A stretch of 64,000 nucleotides of DNA from Bifidobacterium breve (GCA_945860545.1 CAMAQM010000001.1:81023-145022); one strand, 5' to 3'; shown: positions 7,306-18,134, counted from the stretch's first letter. The notes: a model not told the origin generated them from the letters alone. A program made the numbers and translations.

Positions 7306-10095
7306 ATGCCCAAGTCGCTCGTCATCGTGGAGTCGCCCGCCAAGGCCCGCACCATCGCCGGATTTCTCGGCGATGGTTTCACCGTGGATTCCTCGGTCGG
7401 CCACATCCGTGACCTCCCCACGTCGTCAGAACTTCCTGAGTCCTACAAGCACGAACCGTGGGCCAGTTACGGCATCAACGTGTTCGACGGGTTCAAACCG
7501 GTGTACGTGGTGGCCGCCGAGAAGAAAAAGAAGGTGGCCGAACTCAAACGTCTGATGCGTGACGCCGACGAGTTGTTCCTCGCCACCGATGAGGATCGTG
7601 AGGGCGAGGCCATTGCCTGGCACCTGCTCGAGGTGCTCAACCCGCCGCCCGACATGCCCGTCAAGCGCATGGTGTTCCACGAAATCACCCCGGCGGCCAT
7701 CGCCGAGGCGATCGCCAACCCCCGTCAGATCGACCGACGTCTCGTCGACGCCCAGGAGACCCGCCGGATCCTCGACCGTCTCTACGGCTGGGACGTCACC
7801 TCGGTGGTGCGACGTGTCGTGAGCCATGGCGCCTCGGCCGGTCGGGTGCAGAGCGTGGCGGTCCGCATCGTCGTTGACCGCGAGCGGGAACGCATGGCGT
7901 TCGTCACCGCCGGGTACTGGAGCATCGAGGCGGAACTCAGTCGCACCGACGGTGACCAGCGGCCGTTCACCGCGGCACTGGTTTCTCTCGACGGGGCCCG
8001 GGTCGCCACCGGACGGGACTTCGACGCGACGGGTGCGGCCAAGGCCGGCACCGTGGTGCTCGACGAGGCGGGAGCGGCCACGGTCGCCGACGAACTCCGG
8101 GTTGCGGCGGTGGCGGTGCGTTCCGTGGAGCGCAAGCCGTACCGCCGTCGCCCGGCTGCTCCGTTCATCACGTCGACGTTGCAACAGGAAGCCGGTTCGA
8201 AACTCCGCTACAGCGCCCAGCGGACCATGCGGGCCGCACAGGCGCTGTACGAGCAGGGCTTCATCACCTACATGCGAACCGACTCGACGACGTTGTCGGC
8301 AACCGCCCTCACCGCGGCGCGCAACGAGATCGTGTCCCGCTACGGCGCGGAGAACCTTCCGTCGGAACCTCGGATGTACGCCAAGAAGGTCAAGAACGCC
8401 CAGGAGGCCCATGAGGCGATCCGGCCCGCCGGGGAGCAGTTCCGTCACCCCGACGAGGTGGAACGACTCGTGAACGCCGACATGGCCTCGGTGTACCGGT
8501 TGGTGTGGCAGCGAACCATTGCGTCCCAGATGATCGACGCCACTGGTGAGACGGTGAGCGTTCGGATGGGGGCTGCGCTTTCGTCGGGACGCGACGCCGA
8601 GCTCGGTACCAGCGGCACCGTGATCACCCATCCCGGTTTCCGTCTGGCGTACGTCGAGGAGAGCGCCGAGTCGGACACCGACGACGACCAGCAGCGTCAG
8701 TTGCCGGCGATGGCCGAGGGGGACGTCCTCGGCGTGGGGGAGGTCACCGCCGAGGGGCACAGCACCCAGCCTCCTGCCCGGTTCACCGAGGCGACGCTCA
8801 TCAAACGACTCGAGGAACTCGGGGTGGGCAGACCATCGACGTACGCCTCGATCATGAACACGATTCTTGACCGTGGCTACGTGTGGAAAAAGGGCACGGC
8901 GCTGGTGCCGACGTGGACGGCGTTCGCCGTGGTGAAACTGATGGAGGAACGCTTCACCTCACTGGTGGACTACGCGTTCACCGCCCGAATGGAAGAGGAC
9001 CTCGACGCCATCGCAAACGGCGAAGAGGAGATGGTCCCGTGGCTCAGTCGTTTCTACTGGGGCTCCGACGGCCCGATCCCGCCCGGCGGTCCGGCCGGTG
9101 GCGGCAGCGGGCTGCACGCCCTCGTCGAGAACCTGCCTGGTCTCGACGTGCGCGAACTCAACGCCTTTCCCATCGGGGTCGACGCCGACGGCCAGCCCGT
9201 TGAGGCCCGGTCCGGCAAGTACGGACCGTTCGTGAGCCGTGGCGAGGACACCGCTCCCGTCCCCGAAGATCTGCCGCCTGACGAACTCACACTCGACAAG
9301 GCGCTCGAGTTGTTGTCGGCGCCGCGTGAAGGCCGGGTGCTTGGGGTTGACCCCCAAACGGGTCTGAACGTGTACGCCCGTGCCGGACGGTTCGGGCCGT
9401 ACGTGCAGCTTGGGGAACTCGTGGACGGCGCCAAGGAAAAGCCGCGCACCTCGTCGCTGTTCGCCCGCATGGCACTCGACACCGTCACCTTCGACGAGGC
9501 GTTGGCGCTTCTCAGCCTGCCGCGTGAGGTCGGTGTCGATCCCGACGATGGTGGTGTGGTGACGGCACTCAACGGGCGGTACGGGCCGTACCTCCAAAAG
9601 GTTCTTCCCGACGGTTCAACCGACACCCGCAGCATCGACGATGAGGATCTCCTGCTCACCATCGACCTTGACGGCGTCCGGGCGGCGTTCGCCCAACCGA
9701 AGCGACGTCGAGGACAGGCGGCACCCAAGCCTCCGTTGCGGGAACTCGGCAACGACCCGGTGTCGGGCCGGCCGATGGTGATCAAGGAAGGGCGTTGGGG
9801 TCCGTATGTGACCGACGGCGAGACGAACGCCTCGTTGCGCACCGGTGACGACCCGGCATCGATGACCGACGAACGAGCTGCGGAACTGCTTGGGGATCGG
9901 CGGGCTCGAGGCCCGGCCACCAAGAAGAAGGCGGCCAAGAAGGCGTCGAAGAAGGCCGCCAGGAAGAAGCCGGCGAAGAAGGCGGCCAAGAAGGCACCAG
10001 CGAAGAAGGCCGCCAGGAAGGCGCCGGCCAAGAAGGCATCCTCTGGTGATGGTGGGCCGGAGGTTGGCATGGCCGATGACGATGGCGCTGACTGA
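7306..10095 (+). CDS. topA: DNA topoisomerase I with lysine-rich C-terminal tail
   Basis: Type IA topoisomerase of 929 residues that relaxes negative supercoils. The TOPRIM domain is at the N-terminus (KSLVIVESPAKARTIAGFLG, then DEDREGEAI), the catalytic tyrosine is Tyr322 in GFITYMRTDST, and four C-terminal Topo_C-type repeats carry GKYGPF, GRFGPY, GRYGPY and GRWGPY. The final 60 residues include a KKA/AKK repeat tail from about residue 871 to 912, encoded by near-repetitive DNA, like the Lys-rich tails of mycobacterial TopA that aid DNA binding. The ATG overlaps no gene and has no Shine-Dalgarno. Confidence 0.97.
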   Translation: MPKSLVIVESPAKARTIAGFLGDGFTVDSSVGHIRDLPTSSELPESYKHEPWASYGINVFDGFKPVYVVAAEKKKKVAELKRLMRDADELFLATDEDREGEAIAWHLLEVLNPPPDMPVKRMVFHEITPAAIAEAIANPRQIDRRLVDAQETRRILDRLYGWDVTSVVRRVVSHGASAGRVQSVAVRIVVDRERERMAFVTAGYWSIEAELSRTDGDQRPFTAALVSLDGARVATGRDFDATGAAKAGTVVLDEAGAATVADELRVAAVAVRSVERKPYRRRPAAPFITSTLQQEAGSKLRYSAQRTMRAAQALYEQGFITYMRTDSTTLSATALTAARNEIVSRYGAENLPSEPRMYAKKVKNAQEAHEAIRPAGEQFRHPDEVERLVNADMASVYRLVWQRTIASQMIDATGETVSVRMGAALSSGRDAELGTSGTVITHPGFRLAYVEESAESDTDDDQQRQLPAMAEGDVLGVGEVTAEGHSTQPPARFTEATLIKRLEELGVGRPSTYASIMNTILDRGYVWKKGTALVPTWTAFAVVKLMEERFTSLVDYAFTARMEEDLDAIANGEEEMVPWLSRFYWGSDGPIPPGGPAGGGSGLHALVENLPGLDVRELNAFPIGVDADGQPVEARSGKYGPFVSRGEDTAPVPEDLPPDELTLDKALELLSAPREGRVLGVDPQTGLNVYARAGRFGPYVQLGELVDGAKEKPRTSSLFARMALDTVTFDEALALLSLPREVGVDPDDGGVVTALNGRYGPYLQKVLPDGSTDTRSIDDEDLLLTIDLDGVRAAFAQPKRRRGQAAPKPPLRELGNDPVSGRPMVIKEGRWGPYVTDGETNASLRTGDDPASMTDERAAELLGDRRARGPATKKKAAKKASKKAARKKPAKKAAKKAPAKKAARKAPAKKASSGDGGPEVGMADDDGAD

Positions 10096-11164
10096 ACCCG
10101 ATCCGTACGCCGCCGTCGTGGGCCACGGGGCCGCGAAGGCGTTCCTGTCGATGGAGGCTGCGGACCCGGTGCACGCCTACCTGTTCGTGGGGGCTTCGGC
10201 ACTCGGCAGGTTGGATCTGGCTCGGGCGTTCGCCGCTGACATCGTGTCGAGGCGGTTGCCCGCCGATGAACGCGAGCGGGCGGTCCGACTCATCCTCAAT
10301 GACGGTCACGCCGACGTCGTCTACCTCGGCGGATCCGGCGAAGCCATCCTGATCGAGGACGCCCGGGAGTGGGTGAGGAAGGCCGTGCTGACACCGGTGG
10401 AGGGACCGGTCAAGGTCATGATCGGCGTGTCCATGGACCTTGCGAGGCCCGACTCGATTCCTGCGCTGCTCAAGGCGGTGGAGGAGCCGAGCCCGTCGAC
10501 GGTATTCGTGCTGTTGACCGAGAGCGTGGGTCCTCACCTCCTCACCATTGCTTCGCGCTGTGTGCGCGTCGACATGCAGCCGCTCACCACCTCTGAGGTG
10601 CGGGCGGAACTCACCAAGGATCCTGCGTTCGCCGCCCTGGCGACCGAGCGGCTCGACCGGGCTGCCGCAGGGTCGGTCGGGGACCTCGCCCGGGCCCGTT
10701 TGCTCGTCACCGACGAGCGTTTCGGTCTGCGGATGGACGCGTGGGCAGCGGTGCCCGAATCACTCGACGGCACGGGGGCTGCGGCGAGCGCGGTGGTCAG
10801 GAATCTGATGTCGATGGTCGAGGAGGCCGTCGCCCCCGTGAAGGCGCAGCACGAGGTTGAGGTCGCCGCCGCCGACGAGGAGTTCGACCGTTACGGCGTG
10901 CGGACCGAAACCAAGTCGAAGCAGACGACCCGCCACAAGCGGGAACTGAAGCGTTTCACCGACGGTGAATACGTGGCGGGTCTCGGGGTGATGGCCCGCA
11001 CCTACCGCGACGCCGCTGCGGCCGGGGTCACTTCGGTGCCTTCGGCGTCCGAAGCCGTGTCAGCCATCGACGAGGTGTGTGCCCATCTGGTGTTCAACCC
11101 GTCGTGGAAGACGCAGTTGACCGGGTTGTTTCTCGCCTTGCCGCCCTTGCCCCGCGCCCGGTGA
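10076..11164 (+). CDS. holB: DNA polymerase III delta' subunit
   Basis: Clamp-loader component of 362 residues. Landmarks are HAYLFVGASALGRLDLARAFA near the N-terminus, IEDAREWVRKAVLTPVEG, LLKAVEEPSPSTVFVLLTE and the SRC arginine-finger motif (TIASRCVRVDM). The Walker A position reads GASALGRLDLA and lacks the GK(T/S) needed for ATP binding, and no Cys-rich zinc module is visible; E. coli delta' also does not hydrolyse ATP. The start is placed at ATG 10076, inside the end of topA, with GGAGG at 10059-10063. The topA-holB pairing is common in Actinomycetota. Confidence 0.9.
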   Translation: MTMALTEPDPYAAVVGHGAAKAFLSMEAADPVHAYLFVGASALGRLDLARAFAADIVSRRLPADERERAVRLILNDGHADVVYLGGSGEAILIEDAREWVRKAVLTPVEGPVKVMIGVSMDLARPDSIPALLKAVEEPSPSTVFVLLTESVGPHLLTIASRCVRVDMQPLTTSEVRAELTKDPAFAALATERLDRAAAGSVGDLARARLLVTDERFGLRMDAWAAVPESLDGTGAAASAVVRNLMSMVEEAVAPVKAQHEVEVAAADEEFDRYGVRTETKSKQTTRHKRELKRFTDGEYVAGLGVMARTYRDAAAAGVTSVPSASEAVSAIDEVCAHLVFNPSWKTQLTGLFLALPPLPRAR

Positions 11165-11177
11165 CGCCGGGTAGGCT
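11147..11177 (+). promoter_or_regulatory. Probable tRNA-Thr promoter
   Basis: TTGCCC (11147-11152) and TAGGCT (11172-11177) are 19 bases apart and lie 41 bases before the tRNA. The -10 keeps T1, A2 and T6. The -35 overlaps the end of holB. Confidence 0.4.
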
Positions 11178-11218
11178 CTGCGTTCGCCTCACGGGTGGTC
11201 CCTGACCACTCGTGGCCC

Positions 11219-11294
11219 GCCCGGGTAGCTCAGTCGGCAGAGCAGCTCACTCGTAATGAGCAGGTCAGGAGTTCGATTCTCCTCTCGGGCTCCA
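11219..11294 (+). tRNA. tRNA-Thr (anticodon CGT)
   Basis: A complete 76-base cloverleaf. The acceptor arm GCCCGGG pairs with CTCGGGC, the D arm is GCTC/GAGC, the anticodon stem GCTCA/TGAGC encloses loop CTCGTAA (anticodon CGT, reading ACG), and the T arm AGGAG/CTCCT encloses TTCGATT. The discriminator is T and CCA is encoded. Confidence 0.97.
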
Positions 11295-11420
11295 CATTTT
11301 CGTCGCCCACCGCCGTCCGGGCTGTTCTCGAACGGGCTTCGAATCACCCCTGGGCCCCACCTTGGTGGAGGAGTCCCGACTGGCACGCACCACCGGGGCA
11401 ACCACGTCACGTTTCGGGTG

Positions 11421-12686
11421 TCAGACGGCGACGGGCGGTGCGCTGCGACGGGTCCACCACGCGAGTCCCCCCACGGGGACGAGCGCGATGAGACACAGCA
11501 GTGTGTACGACCCGAACGTCACGACGAGGCCGGCGACGACCCCACCGAGTGCTCCGGCGACGTTCATGGTGAGGTCGGAAAGACCCTGCACCGCTGGCCG
11601 TTCCCTGGCCGCGACGGCGTCGACGATCAGGGTCGACCCGGCGATGAGGGTGCATGACCAGCCGAGTCCGAGGAGGAACAGTCCAAGACCAAGCACGGGA
11701 ACGTTCCCTCCGTGGGTGAGGCCACTGACGAGGCACGCCGCAATGAGGATGGCAACCCCGGCGAAGATCACCCGGAAGCATCCATGGCGGTCCACGAACC
11801 AACCCACCACAGGGGAGAACGCGTACATGCCGAGGATGTGCACACTGATGACGAGGCCGATGAGCGACACGGTGACGTCCACGTGCGCCATGTGGACCGG
11901 GGTCATCACCATGATCATCACCATCACGACGTGACCAATGGCGATCGCCGCCATGCCTGTCACCGCCAACGGCTCGGCACGGAGGTGCTTGATGCCTTCG
12001 GCGAGCCGGGGTCGTGACGTGTCGGCGTCCGGAGCGCTGTGGCGTTGCCGGTTGGCCACGGCGAGCAGGTACGGGTCGGGTCGTAGCAGTGCGAACAGGA
12101 CGATGCCGGCGGCGGCGAGGGTCACGAGGGCGAGGACGTATGGCCCGGCGAGTCGTGGCAGTCCCCATTGTTCGGCGAGGTTGCCTGAGGGGTCGAGCAG
12201 GTTCGGTCCGAGGACCGCCCCGATGGTTGCCGCCCAGATCACCCATGACAGCGACCGGGCCCTGTGTTGTTCGCTGGCGAGGTCGGTGGCGGCGTAGCGC
12301 GCCTGGTAGCCGGCCGCCTGGGCGCCGCCGAGGAGCAGACTGCCCACCAGCACCATCCAGAGCGCTTCGCTCACTGCGCCTCCGGCGACGACGAGTGCCC
12401 CGAGCGCACCGACGCCGAACCCCGCCACGAGCGATGTGCGGCGCCCCCGACTGAGTGCGGAACGGGCAAGGGGGAGTGCCCACAGTGCTGCCCCGGTCAC
12501 GGCTGCGGTCTGGGCGAGGCCGGCGGCGGCGTCGCTGCCGGCGATGGAGTCCGCCAGCAGCGCACCGGCCGGCACGGTCCCGGCGATGGCCATGCCGCTG
12601 AGTACCTGACTGGCCGACAGGACCCCGACGCTGCGACGTGCGACGACGGCGACGTTGGTGTCGTTGCTGGCCCCCGTGGCGGTCAT
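11421..12686 (-). CDS. Major facilitator superfamily transporter
   Basis: Membrane transporter of 421 residues with about 12 hydrophobic segments. The cytoplasmic loop LARSALSRGRRTSLVAG between early helices and WFVDRHGCFRV in the second half are MFS-type A motifs. A His/Met-rich stretch (GHVVMVMIMVMTPVHMAHVD) occurs near the middle. The substrate is unknown; a drug or small-molecule exporter is plausible. The frame stays open far upstream opposite guaB, but the ATG at 12686 has a TAGGTT box 7 nt upstream and the protein begins normally there. Confidence 0.88.
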   Translation of the reverse strand: MTATGASNDTNVAVVARRSVGVLSASQVLSGMAIAGTVPAGALLADSIAGSDAAAGLAQTAAVTGAALWALPLARSALSRGRRTSLVAGFGVGALGALVVAGGAVSEALWMVLVGSLLLGGAQAAGYQARYAATDLASEQHRARSLSWVIWAATIGAVLGPNLLDPSGNLAEQWGLPRLAGPYVLALVTLAAAGIVLFALLRPDPYLLAVANRQRHSAPDADTSRPRLAEGIKHLRAEPLAVTGMAAIAIGHVVMVMIMVMTPVHMAHVDVTVSLIGLVISVHILGMYAFSPVVGWFVDRHGCFRVIFAGVAILIAACLVSGLTHGGNVPVLGLGLFLLGLGWSCTLIAGSTLIVDAVAARERPAVQGLSDLTMNVAGALGGVVAGLVVTFGSYTLLCLIALVPVGGLAWWTRRSAPPVAV

Positions 12687-12693
12687 TGCCTGC

Positions 12694-12699
12694 AACCTA
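12694..12699 (-). promoter_or_regulatory. -10 box for MFS gene, leaderless
   Basis: TAGGTT on the minus strand, 7 nt before the ATG at 12686; no Shine-Dalgarno is present, consistent with a leaderless mRNA. Confidence 0.4.
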
Positions 12700-12773
12700 G
12701 TGCCACCTGTGGTGTACCCCGCCGTGCGGTCACTGGGGAAGGTGATGCCTTTCCCGCCCGGGGTGACCTCGGG

Positions 12774-12779
12774 TAGCCT
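12774..12779 (+). promoter_or_regulatory. guaB -10 box
   Basis: GGGTAGCCT gives a TAnnnT hexamer. The predicted start of transcription near 12786 would leave a leader of about 27 nt that holds the guaB ribosome site. Confidence 0.35.
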
Positions 12780-12797
12780 TGTCATTCCGACGAGTGA

Positions 12798-14315
<1,518 letters not shown>

Positions 14316-14365
14316 GACCTCGTGGTCCCCTCAACGGGTCGGGTGCCGACGGGAGCATTTCACCA

Positions 14366-14932
14366 ATGGCTGATCAGACGTTGTTCGCCGACGAGGCGAT
14401 GCCGTTCATGAACCAGATCTACTCGGCCGCGTTGCGGATGACCCGCAACGCGTCGGACGCCGAAGATCTCGTCCAGGAGACGTACCTGCGGGCGTACCGG
14501 GGGTTCGGGGGGTTCAAGGAGGGTTCGAACCTTCGGGCGTGGCTGTACCGGATCCTGACCAACACGTTCATCAACCAGTACCGGGCCCGTCAGCGTCGAC
14601 CCGACGAGACCGAGCTCGACGAGCAGGAGGACCTGTACCTGCTGCGGCGCATCGGCGGCCTCGAGGCGGTGAACGCCGGCCGTAGCGCCGAGGACGAACT
14701 CATGGACTACTTCACCGACGGGGAGGTCACCTCCGCCCTCGACGACCTGCCGGAGAACTTCCGGCTGCCGGTTCTCCTTGCCGACGTCGAAGGGTTTTCC
14801 TACAAGGAAATCGCCGAAATGCTCGACGTTCCGATCGGGACGGTGATGAGTCGGCTTCATCGGGGAAGAAAAGCCCTCCAGAAGGGGTTGTACGACTACG
14901 CCAGTTCCCGGGGTCTGTCCCCGACGAGCTGA
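14366..14932 (+). CDS. sigH: ECF sigma factor, SigH/SigR type
   Basis: Alternative RNA polymerase sigma factor of 188 residues with only regions 2 and 4. Region 2 is seen as [26 protein letters not shown] and region 4 as [45 protein letters not shown]. SigH/SigR proteins drive the response to thiol-oxidative and heat stress in Actinomycetota. The next gene encodes the matching zinc anti-sigma factor, which supports this subgroup. GGGAG lies 9 nt before the ATG. Confidence 0.93.
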   Translation: MADQTLFADEAMPFMNQIYSAALRMTRNASDAEDLVQETYLRAYRGFGGFKEGSNLRAWLYRILTNTFINQYRARQRRPDETELDEQEDLYLLRRIGGLEAVNAGRSAEDELMDYFTDGEVTSALDDLPENFRLPVLLADVEGFSYKEIAEMLDVPIGTVMSRLHRGRKALQKGLYDYASSRGLSPTS

Positions 14933-14988
14933 ATCCACCTCACAGCGCACCACCACGACCGACACGACGACGCACAGTGAGTTCAGCC

Positions 14989-15285
14989 ATGACCGACCAC
15001 GACGAAGCACACGAACATCTCGACGGCTACTGCGTCGACGCGCTGCGGGAGCTGTACCTCTACCTCGATGGGGAGTTGACCGTGGAACGGCGCGTCACCA
15101 TTGAGGTCCATCTCAACGAGTGTTCCCCGTGCATGGAGAAGTACGAGTTCGAAGAAGAACTCCGAATTGGGATCCGCAAGGTGGTGCAAGGGGTGGAACC
15201 GGCCCCCGAGTTCCGTGGCCAGTTGCTGGGCATGATCGACCAGTTGGTCGAGGCGGACCGTCAGTCGAACCCTGGCGGCGGGTGA
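14989..15285 (+). CDS. rsrA: Zinc anti-sigma factor, RsrA-like
   Basis: 98-residue anti-sigma factor with the ZAS motif H-x3-C-x2-C (HLNECSPC) and an upstream Cys in GYCVDALRELY, the ligand set used by RsrA/RshA as a redox switch. When thiols are reduced it would hold the sigma factor; disulfide formation releases zinc and frees it. ATG 14989 is used here; a GTG at 14977 would add four residues. It directly follows the sigma gene, so the pair is almost certainly co-transcribed. Confidence 0.9.
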   Translation: MTDHDEAHEHLDGYCVDALRELYLYLDGELTVERRVTIEVHLNECSPCMEKYEFEEELRIGIRKVVQGVEPAPEFRGQLLGMIDQLVEADRQSNPGGG

Positions 15286-15340
15286 ACCCCCTGCCGCCGG
15301 CGAGTGTCGCCGGAGCAGCTTCGCCCTCTATCATCGGCCC

Positions 15341-15469
15341 ATGACCCTTTCCGTCGTATGGACGTTCTGGATCGCCGTGGCCTTGGTTGTGCCGGCCATC
15401 GCCCTGGTTGTCGCCACCATCATCGGGTACGTGGTGAAGGTGTCCAAGCCCCGCTACCCGAGTAGCTGA
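15341..15469 (+). CDS. 42-residue single-span membrane peptide
   Basis: A small open frame of 42 codons between the anti-sigma gene and a zincin-like gene. It starts ATG ACC CTT and encodes MTLSVVWTFW, a hydrophobic run IAVALVVPAIALVVATIIGYVV and a basic tail KVSKPRYPSS. This is a credible one-span membrane peptide with the positive charge on the C-terminal side. The gap to the next gene is 14 nt. No family is recognised. Third-position GC is high as in neighbouring real genes. Its place after the SigH/RsrA pair suggests an envelope or stress role, but that is a guess. Confidence 0.55.
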   Translation: MTLSVVWTFWIAVALVVPAIALVVATIIGYVVKVSKPRYPSS

Positions 15470-15483
15470 GCCGAAGTTCCACG

Positions 15484-16551
15484 ATGCCTCCGTCCGCCGT
15501 CGACTGGTCGCTGGCGGAACGGGTGGCGGTGCGGGTGGCGGGACGCGAACCGTTCGCCGAGTCGTACCACGCCGATTCCCTCGGACCTGACTTCGACCGG
15601 TTCACCGCGCTCGCCGAAGACCTGGTTGCGGACTGCACCGGTCTGCGCAGCGGTGCCGGCCCGGCCCGGGCGAGAGTCACCGACCGCGCCGGTTGGATCG
15701 CCGCCAACGTGGCGTCGTTCGGTCGCCTGTTGCGTCCGGTGCTCGAACGTTTCGACACCGCGGCGGGGGCGCACCTGCTCGCCCCGGTCACGAGCCGCAT
15801 CACCGGAGCCGAAGTCGGGTTGATGTTGGGCTGGCTCAGTACCCGCGTGCTCGGTCAGTACGACCTGTTGGTCATCGAAGACGAGGACCCCGAGGAACAG
15901 GACCTCGTGTATTACGTCGGACCCAACGTGTTGTCGCTCGAACGACGGTTCGCCTTCCCACCCTCGGAGTTCCGCTTGTGGCTGGCGCTCCACGAGGTCA
16001 CCCATCGCGCCCAGTTCACCGGCGTGCCGTGGATGCGACCCCACTTCCTCGGCATGGTCGAACAGGTGGTGGCCGCCGTCGGACCGGACCCGGCCCGCTT
16101 CGCTGCCGCCATCGGCCGCGCCGCCGACGCGCTGCGTCACGGCCGCAACCCGCTCGCCGACGGTGGAGTGATGGCCCTCGTGGCCACCGACGAACAGCGC
16201 GAGGTGATGGAACAGATGTCGGGGTTGATGAGCCTGCTCGAGGGTCACGGCGACGTCACCATGGATCGGGCCGGCGCCCATCTGATCCCGTCCGCGCCCC
16301 GTTTCGCCCGGGTGCTCCGTCAGCGCCGTCAACAGGTCAGCGGTCTGGCCCGGGTGTTCCAGCAACTCGTCGGTCTTGAGGCGAAACTGGCCCAGTACGA
16401 ACAGGGCGAACGGTTCATCGCCGCAGTGGAATCGGCCGATCCGGCCCTCATGGATCGTGTGTGGTCGGACCCGGCGCTGTTGCCGTCGCTGGCCGAGATC
16501 CGCCAACCCGAGATTTGGGTGGCGCGGGTGCGGGCCGGTGCACCCACCTGA
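15484..16551 (+). CDS. Zincin-like metalloprotease family (DUF2342)
   Basis: 355-residue protein of the actinobacterial DUF2342 group, sometimes labelled F420-biosynthesis-associated. It carries the zinc motif HEVTH in LALHEVTHRAQFTGVPWMR and, earlier, SRITGAEVGLMLGWLSTRVLGQYD, both diagnostic of the family. The reaction it performs is not known. It sits just upstream of tilS, an arrangement seen in many Actinomycetota where zincin, tilS, hpt and ftsH are neighbours; ftsH is not found here. Confidence 0.85.
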   Translation: MPPSAVDWSLAERVAVRVAGREPFAESYHADSLGPDFDRFTALAEDLVADCTGLRSGAGPARARVTDRAGWIAANVASFGRLLRPVLERFDTAAGAHLLAPVTSRITGAEVGLMLGWLSTRVLGQYDLLVIEDEDPEEQDLVYYVGPNVLSLERRFAFPPSEFRLWLALHEVTHRAQFTGVPWMRPHFLGMVEQVVAAVGPDPARFAAAIGRAADALRHGRNPLADGGVMALVATDEQREVMEQMSGLMSLLEGHGDVTMDRAGAHLIPSAPRFARVLRQRRQQVSGLARVFQQLVGLEAKLAQYEQGERFIAAVESADPALMDRVWSDPALLPSLAEIRQPEIWVARVRAGAPT

Positions 16552-16565
16552 CCCGGGTCGCTGAC

Positions 16566-17468
16566 GTGCACCGTGACGACGTGACGGCGTCGCTTCTCGA
16601 GCGGTGTGTGTTCCCCCCCGCCGGTTCGCCACTGGTGTGTGCCGTCTCGGGCGGTGCGGACTCGCTGGCGTTGCTCATTTTGGCCACCGCGGCGGGGTGT
16701 GACACCACCGCTGTCCACGTCGACCACCAGTTGCGACCCGGCTCGGAGACCGAGTCGGCCGTTGTCGCCGCCGCGGCGCGGCGCCTCGGGGCCGGGTTCC
16801 GTGCCGAACGGGTGACGCTGGCCCCGGGCCCGAACCTTGAAGCCCGTGCCCGGGAGGCTCGTTGGGCGGTGCTCGGTTCGGACGCCGCCACCGGGCACAC
16901 CGCTGACGACCAGGCCGAGACGGTGCTGTTGAACCTGTTGCGTGGTGCGGGGGTGTCGGGGCTCGCCGGGATGCGACCCGGACCCCGTCACCCGATCCTG
17001 GGGCTGCGCCGCAGCGAGACCGAGGAGTTGTGTCGGCTGTGGGAGTTCTCCCCCCTGCACGACCCTTCCAACCGGGACCCCGCCTACCGACGGAACCGTG
17101 TCCGTCACGAGGTCCTCCCACTTCTCGGCGAGGTCGCCGAGCGTGACCCGGTGCCCCAACTGGTGCGGACCGCCGCACAGGCCCGCCTGGTGGTCGACCA
17201 CCTTGAGGCGGAAGCCGACCGTCTCGTTGCTGATCCCACCGACCTCGCTGCGGTGCGATCCGCACCGTGGGCGGTGGCGTCGGTGGCGTTGCGCCGCTGG
17301 TTGCGTCAGTGCTCCCCCGACGGTCAGCCGCCTGACGCGGCGTCGATGGATCGGGTGCGCGCCGTGGTCGACGGGCGGCATCGGGCCACCGAGGTGGTTG
17401 GGGGATGGCGGGTGGTGCGCAGCGCCGGCCGGCTCTCCGTCGAACCGCCGGCCGGAGGCGTCGACTAG
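16566..17468 (+). CDS. tilS: tRNA(Ile)-lysidine synthase
   Basis: PP-loop ATPase that converts the wobble C of tRNA-Ile(CAU) to lysidine. The PP-loop SGGADS is at residues 28-33 and is followed by [14 protein letters not shown] and [21 protein letters not shown], both typical. At 300 residues it is the short actinobacterial form without the full C-terminal TilS domain. The start is taken as GTG 16566, 12 nt after the upstream gene; GTG 16581 is an alternative. The 3' end overlaps convergent hpt by 4 bases. Confidence 0.92.
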   Translation: MHRDDVTASLLERCVFPPAGSPLVCAVSGGADSLALLILATAAGCDTTAVHVDHQLRPGSETESAVVAAAARRLGAGFRAERVTLAPGPNLEARAREARWAVLGSDAATGHTADDQAETVLLNLLRGAGVSGLAGMRPGPRHPILGLRRSETEELCRLWEFSPLHDPSNRDPAYRRNRVRHEVLPLLGEVAERDPVPQLVRTAAQARLVVDHLEAEADRLVADPTDLAAVRSAPWAVASVALRRWLRQCSPDGQPPDAASMDRVRAVVDGRHRATEVVGGWRVVRSAGRLSVEPPAGGVD

Positions 17469-18025
17469 GCCGAGTCGTCGCGGTGCAGCCGGATGTCGTC
17501 GAGGTTGCGGTACCGCTCGGCGACGTCGAGGCCGTAGCCCAACACGAAGTCGTCGGGGATGGTGAACCCGACGTAACGGATGTTGGTGCGTTCCGCCGTC
17601 CCGTTGCGGGCCAGAAGTGCGCACACCTCCAACGACGCCGGGTTGCGTGACGCCAGGTTCTTGCGCAGGTAACTCAACGTCAGGCCCGAGTCGATGATGT
17701 CCTCAACGAGGATGACCTGACGGCCGGTGAGGTCGGCGTCGAGGTCCTTGACGATGCGGACCACCCCGCTCGTCTTGGTGGCGCTGCCGTAGGACGAGAC
17801 GGCCATGAAGTCGAATTCGACGGGCAGGTCGATGCTGCGGGCGAGGTCGGCCATGAACATGAACGCCCCTTTGAGCACCCCGACGAGCAGTGGGGCTTCA
17901 CCGACGTAGTCGGCGGTGATTTCCGCTCCGAGTTCGGTGATGCGGGAGCGGAGCTGGTCGGTGGTGACGAGCACCTCACCGAGTGCGGGGTCGGTGTGGC
18001 GGTTCCAGATGGGGGTGTCACTCAC
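17465..18025 (-). CDS. hpt: Hypoxanthine phosphoribosyltransferase
   Basis: Purine salvage enzyme of 186 residues that makes IMP or GMP from hypoxanthine or guanine and PRPP. The PRPP loop is [11 protein letters not shown] at residues 107-117, and [16 protein letters not shown] and the C-terminal [20 protein letters not shown] are typical. It usually lies in the same direction after tilS; here it is convergent with tilS. A TAGGGT box lies 8 nt before the GTG start, so the leader is at most a few bases. It is divergent from folE. Confidence 0.94.
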   Translation of the reverse strand: MSDTPIWNRHTDPALGEVLVTTDQLRSRITELGAEITADYVGEAPLLVGVLKGAFMFMADLARSIDLPVEFDFMAVSSYGSATKTSGVVRIVKDLDADLTGRQVILVEDIIDSGLTLSYLRKNLASRNPASLEVCALLARNGTAERTNIRYVGFTIPDDFVLGYGLDVAERYRNLDDIRLHRDDSA

Positions 18026-18087
18026 GAAGGCGCACCCTAGCGGTCGTCAGTGTGCTCAACGGTCCGGCTGTGTCCCGGGAGGGCCTC

Positions 18088-18107
18088 ACCCCCTATCCTC
18101 AGGGGGT
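18088..18107 (+). promoter_or_regulatory. Palindrome over the folE -10 box
   Basis: ACCCCCT (18088-18094) and AGGGGGT (18101-18107) form a perfect 7-base inverted repeat with a 6-base centre. The TAnnnT hexamer TATCCT (18094-18099) lies inside it, 35 bases before the folE ATG. A protein bound here would cover the -10 element. Confidence 0.45.
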
Positions 18108-18134
18108 CCGCGCTCGGCGGACCGGAGGCATCCC

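Noticed and set aside
9915..10040. Repetitive DNA that looks like a short tandem array
   Set aside because: It encodes the KKA/AKK tail of TopA in frame; there are no spacers, so it is not a CRISPR array.
11189..11410. Short frame reading ENRTPDLLITSELLCRLSYPG
   Set aside because: This is the well-known spurious translation of the antisense strand of a tRNA gene, here tRNA-Thr.
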